Assembly (NCBI GenBank): GCA_011052285.1
Contig: DRJH01000107.1
Span: 1-8,512, forward strand
Length of the DNA: 8,512 nt
Reading direction: 5' to 3'
Origin: Gammaproteobacteria bacterium
Lineage (GTDB): Bacteria > Pseudomonadota > Gammaproteobacteria > Arenicellales > DRJH01
How positions within the stretch are numbered: position 1 is the first letter of the stretch; each line of letters starts with the position of its first letter. The position numbers and the translations under genes were made by a program. Below, piece by piece: positions 1 through 4,714 of the stretch. The notes beneath the pieces were generated by a model. It saw only the letters and a list, made by a program, of their open reading frames with translations. It had not been told where the DNA came from and searched no databases.

Positions 1-214
1 CACCTTCGCGGATCACAGACTTGGGGGTAATCCCATTTTGCCGCACGGTCGCCTTCACCATACTTAGTGTAGCTTCGGTAACCTTGAAGTTACGCACACC
101 CCGAATCTGCAGCCCCGGATCATCACCATAGAGGTTCGGCAACGCATAAAGAAATCCTGGTATGATCACCAGCAGCATCAGGGCATATTTCCACCACGGG
201 TATTGGTTCAGCAT
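1..214 (-). CDS. secD: SecD, protein translocase subunit (N-terminal fragment, cut by window edge)
   Basis: SecD is an inner-membrane subunit of the SecDF-YajC complex, which uses the proton-motive force to help pull exported proteins out of the SecYEG channel. Only the first 71 codons are present; the gene continues beyond base 1. The translation starts MLNQYPWWKYALMLLV, giving one membrane segment at about residues 10-25. It is followed by the family signature LPNLYGDDPGLQIRG at the start of the periplasmic domain. The ATG at 214 matches the usual SecD start, although no good ribosome binding site is seen in front of it. It lies 43 bp downstream of yajC on the same strand, the normal yajC-secD order, and is probably co-transcribed with it. 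Recognition is by remembered family sequence; the RND-type channel domain lies outside the window. Confidence 0.93.
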   Translation of the reverse strand, partial: MLNQYPWWKYALMLLVIIPGFLYALPNLYGDDPGLQIRGVRNFKVTEATLSMVKATVRQNGITPKSVIREG

Positions 215-257
215 GGGTATATGATCTTCAGGTAACGATTAATAACACAGAAAAGGC

Positions 258-581
258 TCACTTGCCTGACTGCTTGGGTACCAGCGTCTGAATGGCGTGG
301 CGCTGCACCTTGACTTGCACATTGGCCGCAACTTCCAAGCCCACGTAGTTGTCATCCACGGCAGTAATCCGCCCCATCAGCCCACCATTGGTGACCACAT
401 GATCCCCTTTTTTCAACCCGGCTACCATTTCCTTCTGGTGTTTAGCCCGCTTTTGTTGTGGGCGGATTAAAAAGAAGTAAAACAGCGCAAACAGCACAAT
501 CAAGGGGACAAAACTCAAAATCGGATTACTGGGTGCGGTATCACCTGTTTGTGCTACAGCATCACGAATAATAAATTCCAT
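258..581 (-). CDS. yajC: YajC, Sec translocon accessory subunit
   Basis: YajC is a small single-span inner-membrane protein that associates with SecD and SecF. The 107-residue protein has the normal family length. It has a short N-terminal stretch ending in AQTGDTAPSNP, one membrane helix at about residues 21-39, and the hallmark IRPQQKRAKHQ immediately after it. The cytoplasmic domain follows, with KKGDHVVTNGGLMGRI. The ATG at 581 is preceded by a GAGG element (plus-strand 592-595) about 10 bases away. It sits between tgt (92 bp upstream) and secD (43 bp downstream), the classical tgt-yajC-secD order. A weak promoter candidate lies in the gap to tgt, so transcription may come both from queA-tgt read-through and locally. 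Confidence 0.96.
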   Translation of the reverse strand: MEFIIRDAVAQTGDTAPSNPILSFVPLIVLFALFYFFLIRPQQKRAKHQKEMVAGLKKGDHVVTNGGLMGRITAVDDNYVGLEVAANVQVKVQRHAIQTLVPKQSGK

Positions 582-613
582 AAAACTAAAGCCTCTAAAT
601 ATTTGGTCATTGA

Positions 614-640
614 TCTATACCTGCTTCTTTGAGGAACCAA
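614..640 (-). promoter_or_regulatory. Weak candidate promoter for yajC-secD
   Basis: On the minus strand a TTGGTT hexamer (plus 635-640) is followed after 15 bases by TATAGA (plus 614-619). A second poor candidate, TTGACC (668-673) with TATGTG (646-651), lies slightly upstream with a 16-base spacer. Both deviate from consensus in spacer length or in the -10 hexamer, so this is a suggestion only. No terminator hairpin is seen between tgt and yajC, so read-through from queA-tgt is equally possible. Confidence 0.25.
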
Positions 641-673
641 GCATCCACATACTGCAATCTACTAAACGGTCAA

Positions 674-1795
674 TTATGCCACATTTGCTGAATCGTTGCT
701 GTCGTGTTCTTGGTCGATCCAGTGCTGTACCAACGCCTCAAATTGATGATCTGTTATCGCCCGACGCACTTGAGACATCAATGTTTGATAAAAAAATAAA
801 TTATGAAAGCTCGCAAGCCTTGCTCCGAGAATCTCATGGCAACGATGCAAGTGATGCAAATAAGCGCGGCTATAATGTTGGCAGGTGTAACAACTGCACA
901 GTGGATCAACAGGCAACAAATCCTTCCGGTAACGAGCGTTGCGAATTTTGACCACACCCTGACTGGTAAACAGCCAACCATTGCGGGCATTACGTGTGGG
1001 CAGTACACAATCAAACATATCCACACCTTGAGCGATGGCCCTGACGATATCTGCTGGCGTACCCACTCCCATCAGGTAACGTGGCTTGTCCTCCGGCAAC
1101 ACCTGTACGACTACCTGCAGAATCCGATCCATATCTGCCTTGGATTCACCGACAGATAAACCACCAATGGCATAGCCATCAAAGCCAAGCGCTTGTAAGC
1201 CCTCAGCAGAAGTCAGGCGTAGATCCTCATACATCCCGCCCTGCACAATCCCGAACAAAGCGCCGGCTGGCTTCTGATGTGCGTCACGGCATCGTTGCGC
1301 CCAGCGCAGTGACAGCTCCATGGATTCACTGCTTTGCTGCCAGGTTGCAGGATACGATGTACATTCGTCAAACACCATGATGATATCTGCCCCTAAAGCA
1401 TGCTGAATCGCCATCGACTCTTCCGGGCCAAGAAACCGACTGGAGCCATCAATGGGCGATTGAAAATCCACACCTTGCTCGGTGATTTTGCGAATTTTTG
1501 CCAGACTCCAGACCTGAAACCCCCCCGAATCGGTCAATATCGGATGAGACCAGTGCATAAAATCGTGCAAACCTCCATGGGCATTGATGACCTCTACACC
1601 CGGGCGCAGCATCAAATGGAAGGTATTTCCGAGAATAATCTGTGCTCCGCAAAGCTCCAGCTCTTCCGGCGTCATCGCCTTAACGGTCCCCTGCGTCCCA
1701 ACCGGCATAAATGCGGGCGTCTCGACACTGCCACGGACGAAATCGAGCCGTCCCCGGCGTGCCAAACCATCCTGTGCAAGTCGCGTATATTTCAT
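674..1795 (-). CDS. tgt: tRNA-guanine transglycosylase
   Basis: Tgt exchanges the guanine at position 34 of tRNAs with GUN anticodons (Tyr, His, Asn, Asp) for the queuine precursor preQ1. The 373-residue protein is full length. Asp89 in LTDSGGFQV is the equivalent of the conserved catalytic-pocket aspartate. DECTSYP (143-149) and GGLSVGE (211-217) line the base pocket. Asp262 in FDCVLPTRNARNG is the expected nucleophile. Zinc ligands are Cys300, Cys302, Cys305 and His331 in the C-terminal CSCYTC...H element. The ATG at 1795 overlaps the queA stop as ATGA, implying translational coupling. The following enzyme step, QueA, is encoded just upstream. The C-terminal tail (about 362-373, rich in D, S, N) looks variable. 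Function and symbol are secure from motifs. Confidence 0.98.
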   Translation of the reverse strand: MKYTRLAQDGLARRGRLDFVRGSVETPAFMPVGTQGTVKAMTPEELELCGAQIILGNTFHLMLRPGVEVINAHGGLHDFMHWSHPILTDSGGFQVWSLAKIRKITEQGVDFQSPIDGSSRFLGPEESMAIQHALGADIIMVFDECTSYPATWQQSSESMELSLRWAQRCRDAHQKPAGALFGIVQGGMYEDLRLTSAEGLQALGFDGYAIGGLSVGESKADMDRILQVVVQVLPEDKPRYLMGVGTPADIVRAIAQGVDMFDCVLPTRNARNGWLFTSQGVVKIRNARYRKDLLPVDPLCSCYTCQHYSRAYLHHLHRCHEILGARLASFHNLFFYQTLMSQVRRAITDHQFEALVQHWIDQEHDSNDSANVA

Positions 1796-2868
1796 GGCGC
1801 GGCATTATACGTCGCCACCTGCTGCCGTGCTACGAACATTGCATCGCCATAACTAAAGAAACGGTAGCCCCGCTCAATCGCCACTTGGTAACTGCGCAGG
1901 ATGAATTCACGACCTGCAAATGCACTGAGCATAACCAGCAGGGTAGAACAGGGCTGATGAAAATTGGTCAGTAAGGCATCAACCACCCGAAAACGAAACC
2001 CCGGATAGATAAAGATCCGGGACTCACCGGAAAAGGGCCTCAATTCGCTTTTTTGAGCAACAGTCTCCAACGCCCGAACGCTTGTGGTACCCACCGCGAT
2101 CACCCGTCCTCCACACTCGCGGGTAGCTACGATCTGCTCACACAAATTCTGCGGAACCGAAAAATTCTCGGCATGCATCTTATGTTCCATAACATTTTGT
2201 GTTCGTATCGGCTGAAAAGTCCCCGCGCCAACGTGCAAGGTCAGATAACCCAGTTGCACACCTTCTTGCACAAGCTTATTCAAGAGACGCTGGCTAAAGT
2301 GCAGACCTGCCGTCGGTGCCGCCACAGCACCCTCCTCGGCAGCATAAACAGTTTGATAACTGGCCACATCCACAGCTGCTGCCTGGCGCTGAATATAGGG
2401 TGGCAACGGCATCTGTCCACAACGGTGAAAACAATCCAGAACATCTTGGTCTTGCTCTCCAAGAATAAATTCAAGGATAAAGAAATCTCCTTCCCGACCA
2501 CACACCTGCGCCTGTAGGGTCGGCGACTGATTGGAGGCCGCAAAATGCAGGATCTGGCCGGCCTTGGGGGCTTTACTAGCCCGCAGCTGCACCAGTACAC
2601 GTCGTTGCCCAAGTACCCGCTCAAGCATTAGCTCAACCTGCCCGCCGGTCGGTTTGTGGCCAAGCATACGCGCGGGAATCACCCGGGTATTATTGAAGAC
2701 CAGCAAATCACCTGGCTGCAGTAAGTCGGGTAATTGCAAAAAACGCCGATCAACAGGCACGGATCGATGATCCGACAGATCGAGAAGACGGCACTGGTCA
2801 CGATCTGCAGCAGGGTACTGTGCGATCAGGGACTCGGGAAGATCATAGTCGAAGTCAGCTAATTTCAT
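1792..2868 (-). CDS. queA: S-adenosylmethionine:tRNA ribosyltransferase-isomerase
   Basis: QueA transfers and isomerises the ribosyl group of S-adenosylmethionine onto preQ1 at tRNA position 34, giving epoxyqueuosine, the step after Tgt. From the ATG at 2868 the protein has 358 residues. Family blocks appear in order: LPESLIAQYP near the N terminus, DLLVFNNTRVIPARM, VAAPTAGLHF, LHVGAGTFQPI, VIAVGTTSVRALE, and the C-terminal VVDALLTNFH...STLLVMLSAFAG. I chose 2868 because MKLADFDYDLPESLIA then aligns with the family N terminus. An ATG at 2874 and a TTG at 2877 are in frame and no ribosome binding site settles the question. The stop overlaps the tgt start by 4 bp. The last block reads NFHQPCSTL, whereas I recall a hydrophobic residue and a charged residue at the Q and C positions. 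This looks like drift, not loss of function. Confidence 0.97.
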   Translation of the reverse strand: MKLADFDYDLPESLIAQYPAADRDQCRLLDLSDHRSVPVDRRFLQLPDLLQPGDLLVFNNTRVIPARMLGHKPTGGQVELMLERVLGQRRVLVQLRASKAPKAGQILHFAASNQSPTLQAQVCGREGDFFILEFILGEQDQDVLDCFHRCGQMPLPPYIQRQAAAVDVASYQTVYAAEEGAVAAPTAGLHFSQRLLNKLVQEGVQLGYLTLHVGAGTFQPIRTQNVMEHKMHAENFSVPQNLCEQIVATRECGGRVIAVGTTSVRALETVAQKSELRPFSGESRIFIYPGFRFRVVDALLTNFHQPCSTLLVMLSAFAGREFILRSYQVAIERGYRFFSYGDAMFVARQQVATYNAAP

Positions 2869-2896
2869 TTTCATCAATACAAATCACTATCAGCAC

Positions 2897-2926
2897 TTTA
2901 CCCACCCAATTTACCGCGGGTATACT
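2897..2926 (+). promoter_or_regulatory. Promoter of the tRNA-Leu gene
   Basis: TTTACC (2897-2902) and TATACT (2921-2926) are separated by 18 bases, a good sigma70-type pair. Transcription would begin near 2933, leaving a 5' leader of about 44 nt before the tRNA. A G/C-rich stretch follows the -10 element (GTGGGGCGCGC at 2936-2946). GC-rich discriminators are typical of stringently controlled stable-RNA promoters, so growth-rate control is a reasonable inference. The queA promoter must lie in the same 108-bp gap on the other strand, but I could not identify a convincing one. Confidence 0.6.
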
Positions 2927-2976
2927 CTCGTTCCCGTGGGGCGCGCATAGTAACCTGCCTCGCGGCGCGAATCCAT

Positions 2977-3063
2977 GCCGGGGTGGCGAAATTGGTAGAC
3001 GCGCCGGACTCAAAATCCGGTGGTGGTGACACCGTGTCGGTTCGAGTCCGACCCTCGGTACCA
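2977..3063 (+). tRNA. tRNA-Leu (anticodon CAA)
   Basis: An 87-nt class II tRNA with encoded CCA (3061-3063). The acceptor stem GCCGGGG pairs with CCTCGGT with two G-U pairs, and the discriminator is A3060. The D arm contains the AAATTGGTAGAC pattern. The anticodon stem CCGGA/TCCGG encloses loop CTCAAAA, placing anticodon CAA at 3011-3013, which reads the leucine codon TTG. A long variable arm (about 3021-3037, TGGTGGTGACACCGT) is expected for tRNA-Leu. The T arm is GTCGG-TTCGAGT-CCGAC. It is transcribed divergently from queA and convergently towards phaB. No intrinsic terminator is seen in the 47 bp after it. Confidence 0.97.
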
Positions 3064-3110
3064 GCTTGTATGCTTTCAGGAGCTGGGCATAATTAACATA
3101 CGCAGATCAT

Positions 3111-3833
3111 TCAATACATATGCTGACCACCATTGATATCAACGGTGGAGCCGGTGATGAAGCTCGCTTTGTCTGCCACCAGAAAAAGCACACCGCGCGC
3201 AATATCCTCGGCCTCACCGAGACGGCCCACGGGGATAGTGGCAATAATTTTCTCCAACACCTTTTCGGGTACAGCTCGTACCATGTCGGTATTGACATAC
3301 CCCGGGGCGATGGCATTCACGGTGATACCACGACTGGCACCTTCCTGAGCCAACGCCTTGGTAAAGCCATGAATACCCGATTTAGCAGCGGCATAATTGA
3401 CCTGACCATATTGCCCGGCCTGACCATTGATAGATCCGATATTAACAATTCTGCCAAAGCCCCGATCGCGCATACCGCCAATTACCGCACGGCTAACATT
3501 GAAGCAGGATGCCAGGTTGGTCTGAATCACGGCATTCCACTGTTCAAAGCTCATCCGATGCATGGTGCCATCCCGCGTAATCCCAGCGTTGTTGACCAGT
3601 ACTTCAACAGGCCCAAGTTCTGCTGAAATTTGTTCGATAGCTGTCTGGCACTGATCAAAATCTGACACATCAAATTGATAAATCGGGATATTGGTCCGCT
3701 CATGAAATTGTTGGGCACGCACCTTATTACTGCCATAGTTGGCAGCTACAGAATAGCCTGCTCCACTAAGAGCGATCGCGATAGCCTCGCCAATTCCCCG
3801 GGTTCCCCCGGTAACCAGTGCGACTCTGGACAT
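3111..3833 (-). CDS. phaB: Acetoacetyl-CoA reductase (PhaB-type short-chain dehydrogenase)
   Basis: PhaB reduces acetoacetyl-CoA to (R)-3-hydroxybutyryl-CoA, normally with NADPH, supplying monomer for PHA synthase. The 240-residue protein is a complete classical short-chain dehydrogenase. It has the cofactor motif TGGTRGIG (8-15), NNAG (81-84), conserved Asn106, and the catalytic triad Ser134, Tyr147 and Lys151. The PhaB-like stretch GSINGQAGQYGQVNYAAAK distinguishes it from FabG well, as does the C-terminal TGSTVDINGGQHMY. The ATG at 3833 has an AGGAG element (plus 3840-3844) 6 bases upstream. It lies on the opposite strand from phaE-phaC, separated by the FecR-like gene, and no phaA is next to it. 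A terminator stands between it and the upstream gene, so it needs either read-through or a promoter that I could not identify with confidence. FabG is the main alternative; the PHA synthase nearby favours PhaB. Confidence 0.93.
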   Translation of the reverse strand: MSRVALVTGGTRGIGEAIAIALSGAGYSVAANYGSNKVRAQQFHERTNIPIYQFDVSDFDQCQTAIEQISAELGPVEVLVNNAGITRDGTMHRMSFEQWNAVIQTNLASCFNVSRAVIGGMRDRGFGRIVNIGSINGQAGQYGQVNYAAAKSGIHGFTKALAQEGASRGITVNAIAPGYVNTDMVRAVPEKVLEKIIATIPVGRLGEAEDIARGVLFLVADKASFITGSTVDINGGQHMY

Positions 3834-3839
3834 TTTAAT

Positions 3840-3844
3840 CTCCT
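3840..3844 (-). promoter_or_regulatory. Ribosome binding site of phaB
   Basis: The minus strand reads AGGAG, 6 bases before the ATG at 3833. It is the clearest Shine-Dalgarno element on this strand apart from that of the FecR-like gene, and it fixes the phaB start. Confidence 0.8.
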
Positions 3845-3873
3845 GTAATTGTAGATTTCTACTGCGACATATT

Positions 3874-3897
3874 GCCTTCTACCGGGCCTTCTACCGG
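3874..3897. repeat. 12-bp exact tandem repeat, two copies
   Basis: GCCTTCTACCGG occurs twice in direct succession (3874-3885 and 3886-3897) between phaB and the terminator of the FecR-like gene. Each copy brings a CCGGGC hexamer (3882-3887 and 3894-3899) that can pair with one arm of the neighbouring terminator stem. A third TTCTAC lies at 3857-3862 inside a short inverted repeat (GTAGA-TT-TCTAC, 3851-3862). It is probably a local slippage duplication. Confidence 0.75.
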
Positions 3898-3901
3898 GCA
3901 A

Positions 3902-3936
3902 TAAAAAAAGCCCGGATCGCGTTAGCGAACCGGGCA
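3902..3936 (-). terminator. Rho-independent terminator after the FecR-like gene
   Basis: On the minus strand GCCCGG (plus 3930-3935) pairs with CCGGGC (plus 3910-3915). The stem extends inward through a CGC/GCG pairing around a TTAG-type loop, and a run of seven T residues (plus 3903-3909) follows directly. It starts about 30 bp after the stop of the exported FecR-like gene and points the right way for it. It should separate that transcript from phaB. Confidence 0.88.
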
Positions 3937-3965
3937 GTGATACGACCTTTTCGTAGCTGCGAAGG

Positions 3966-4412
3966 CTAATTGCTCGGAGTATTGTTGTTATTTTTGGAAA
4001 CTTCATACACAACCAACCCAGCTGCCGCACCCCCGGCAATAAGCAAAGAAAGCGGTATTCCACCCCCACCTATTTGCGTGTATTTCGTGGTAACCTGAAC
4101 CGTTGCAGCCTGGCGATTATTACAGTCGATAGTGGAGGGCTGTACGGTTACCACGGCATCCTGAGTCACGGGTATCGCACAACCATCCGCATAGCTAAGT
4201 ATTGCCGAACCCTGCTCCATAACCATCAGCTGATCACCGATCTTAACTGTCATACCCTCGGTGGCTGTCTGATAGGACTCGCCCTGATTGACCAGTACGG
4301 TACCCTGGACTTGTTGCAACACCGCAGTGCTCTCAGCAGCTTGCACAACAGCCGCCCCACTCGCAATCACGCAAGCCAAGGTTACAGCAGACAAACTCTT
4401 CATCTTCGACAT
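3966..4412 (-). CDS. Small exported FecR-like domain protein with C-terminal hydrophobic segment
   Basis: A 148-residue protein of unknown function. An N-terminal signal peptide (MSKMKSLSAVTLACVIAS..., likely cut after VQA at residue 25) predicts export. The mature part has a FecR-like or beta-rich fold signature: VQGTVLVNQGESYQTATEGM, then a GDQLMVMEQGSAILSYADG stretch at 59-77. Two cysteines (78 and 97) could form a periplasmic disulfide. A GGGG motif (115-118) leads into a hydrophobic segment (about 119-136), then a polar VSKNNNNTPSN tail, so the protein may be anchored in a membrane. I chose the ATG at 4412 because GAGGAG (plus 4420-4425) is 7 bases away; an ATG at 4415 is equally in frame but only 4 bases away. 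It has its own strong promoter and terminator, so it is a single-gene unit divergent from phaE. The FecR-like assignment is from pattern, not a search. Confidence 0.8.
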   Translation of the reverse strand: MSKMKSLSAVTLACVIASGAAVVQAAESTAVLQQVQGTVLVNQGESYQTATEGMTVKIGDQLMVMEQGSAILSYADGCAIPVTQDAVVTVQPSTIDCNNRQAATVQVTTKYTQIGGGGIPLSLLIAGGAAAGLVVYEVSKNNNNTPSN

Positions 4413-4419
4413 CATTGCT

Positions 4420-4425
4420 CTCCTC
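4420..4425 (-). promoter_or_regulatory. Ribosome binding site deciding the start of the FecR-like gene
   Basis: The minus strand reads GAGGAG. It is 7 bases from the ATG at 4412 and 4 bases from the ATG at 4415, so the second ATG of the ATGATG pair is the better start. Upstream in-frame codons as far as 4520 would encode residues inside the promoter and are rejected. Confidence 0.75.
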
Positions 4426-4445
4426 ATGATTCGCGATTCAGTATA

Positions 4446-4462
4446 GCAGCACCTAGTGCTGC
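4446..4462. promoter_or_regulatory. 17-bp perfect inverted repeat at the transcription start of the FecR-like gene
   Basis: GCAGCAC-CTA-GTGCTGC on the plus strand has perfect 7-bp arms with a 3-bp centre. It begins at about +2 of the transcript predicted from the promoter at 4471-4499. It could be an operator just downstream of the start site or a 5' stem-loop of the mRNA. A TATACT hexamer (minus strand, plus 4440-4445) directly abuts it but has no good -35 partner. Confidence 0.6.
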
Positions 4463-4470
4463 GCGCGTGT

Positions 4471-4499
4471 ATTACACCAGTTAAATCCCGAATTGTCAA
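4471..4499 (-). promoter_or_regulatory. Strong sigma70-type promoter of the FecR-like gene
   Basis: On the minus strand a perfect TTGACA (plus 4494-4499) is followed after exactly 17 bases by TGTAAT (plus 4471-4476), a five-of-six match to TATAAT. Transcription should start near 4464, giving a leader of about 50 nt before the ATG at 4412. This is the best promoter in the window, which suggests substantial expression unless the adjacent palindrome represses it. Confidence 0.78.
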
Positions 4500-4514
4500 C
4501 CCCCCACAATCCCC

Positions 4515-4544
4515 CGCCAACCCGGTTTTTCTTCCCGGTTGGGG
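4515..4544. repeat. GC-rich hairpin between two divergent promoters
   Basis: CCAACC (4517-4522) pairs with GGTTGG (4537-4542). One C-C mismatch and a GG/CC pair continue the stem inward, around a T-rich loop (TTTTTCTT, 4526-4533). No T tract follows on either strand, and neither predicted transcript crosses it, so it does not look like a terminator. It is placed just upstream of the -35 element of the FecR-like promoter. Confidence 0.45.
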
Positions 4545-4639
4545 CCTACCTAAGCAGGCACAGACCTACGCAGACACAGGAATTTCGCTTGCCATAACAT
4601 CCCTTCACGCTGAGTATAGTAATATTTTTACCGAAAGCA

Positions 4640-4663
4640 AATATTGTTGCAGCGCACAATATT
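4640..4663. promoter_or_regulatory. 24-bp perfect inverted repeat (operator candidate) over the phaE -35 element
   Basis: AATATTGT (4640-4647) and ACAATATT (4656-4663) are perfect 8-bp inverted arms around an 8-bp centre, TGCAGCGC. The element covers the whole -35 hexamer at 4647-4652 and part of the spacer. This is where a dimeric repressor would block RNA polymerase. PhaR-type repressors control PHA genes in other bacteria and are one candidate; the binding protein is not identifiable from the window. Confidence 0.6.
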
Positions 4664-4675
4664 ATTCGCTACACT
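4647..4675 (+). promoter_or_regulatory. Sigma70-type promoter of phaE-phaC
   Basis: TTGCAG (4647-4652) and TACACT (4670-4675) are separated by 17 bases, with four of six matches in each hexamer. Transcription would start near 4682, about 33 nt before the phaE ATG at 4715. This also argues against the in-frame TTG at 4676 being the start codon. Confidence 0.65.
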
Positions 4676-4714
4676 TTGGCACACCTCTACACCATAACAC
4701 TAAGACAATACCCC

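Larger units (their letters stand above)
4413..4714. other. 302-bp divergent regulatory region between the FecR-like gene and phaE
   Basis: No gene is supported here. On the left are the ribosome binding site, leader palindrome and promoter of the FecR-like gene (4420-4499). In the middle lies a GC-rich hairpin (about 4515-4544), then an unexplained stretch at 4545-4630. That stretch holds a loosely repeated CCTAC...CAGRCACAG motif (4546-4579). On the right are the phaE operator-like palindrome and promoter (4640-4675) and a leader of about 33 nt. Confidence 0.7.

Noticed and set aside
610..2517. Several plus-strand open frames of 90-154 codons opposite tgt and queA
   Set aside because: They lie opposite two full-length conserved enzymes and have no recognisable domain or ribosome binding site.
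2977..3063. tRNA-Leu as attachment site of an integrated element
   Set aside because: tRNA-Leu genes are common integration targets, but no integrase, no repeated 3' tRNA end and no foreign cargo is seen; the following genes are ordinary metabolism.
3882..3935. Attenuator-type switch controlling phaB
   Set aside because: The alternative pairing partners are transcribed after the terminator's T tract, so they cannot act as an antiterminator for it.
4074..4484. 136-codon plus-strand open frame opposite the FecR-like gene
   Set aside because: The minus-strand reading has a signal peptide, ribosome binding site, promoter and terminator; the plus-strand one has none and a low-complexity His/Arg/Leu composition.
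4413..4520. Upstream extension of the FecR-like protein to 4520
   Set aside because: It would begin upstream of the -35 element and bury the signal peptide behind a 36-residue polar, Cys/Arg-containing stretch.
4589..4620. TTGCCA...TATAGT as a phaE promoter
   Set aside because: The spacer is 20 bases, too long; the pair at 4647-4675 has 17 bases and lies closer to the gene.
4676..4714. TTG at 4676 as phaE start (13 extra residues)
   Set aside because: It lies before the predicted transcription start near 4682 and has no ribosome binding site; ATG 4715 fits better.
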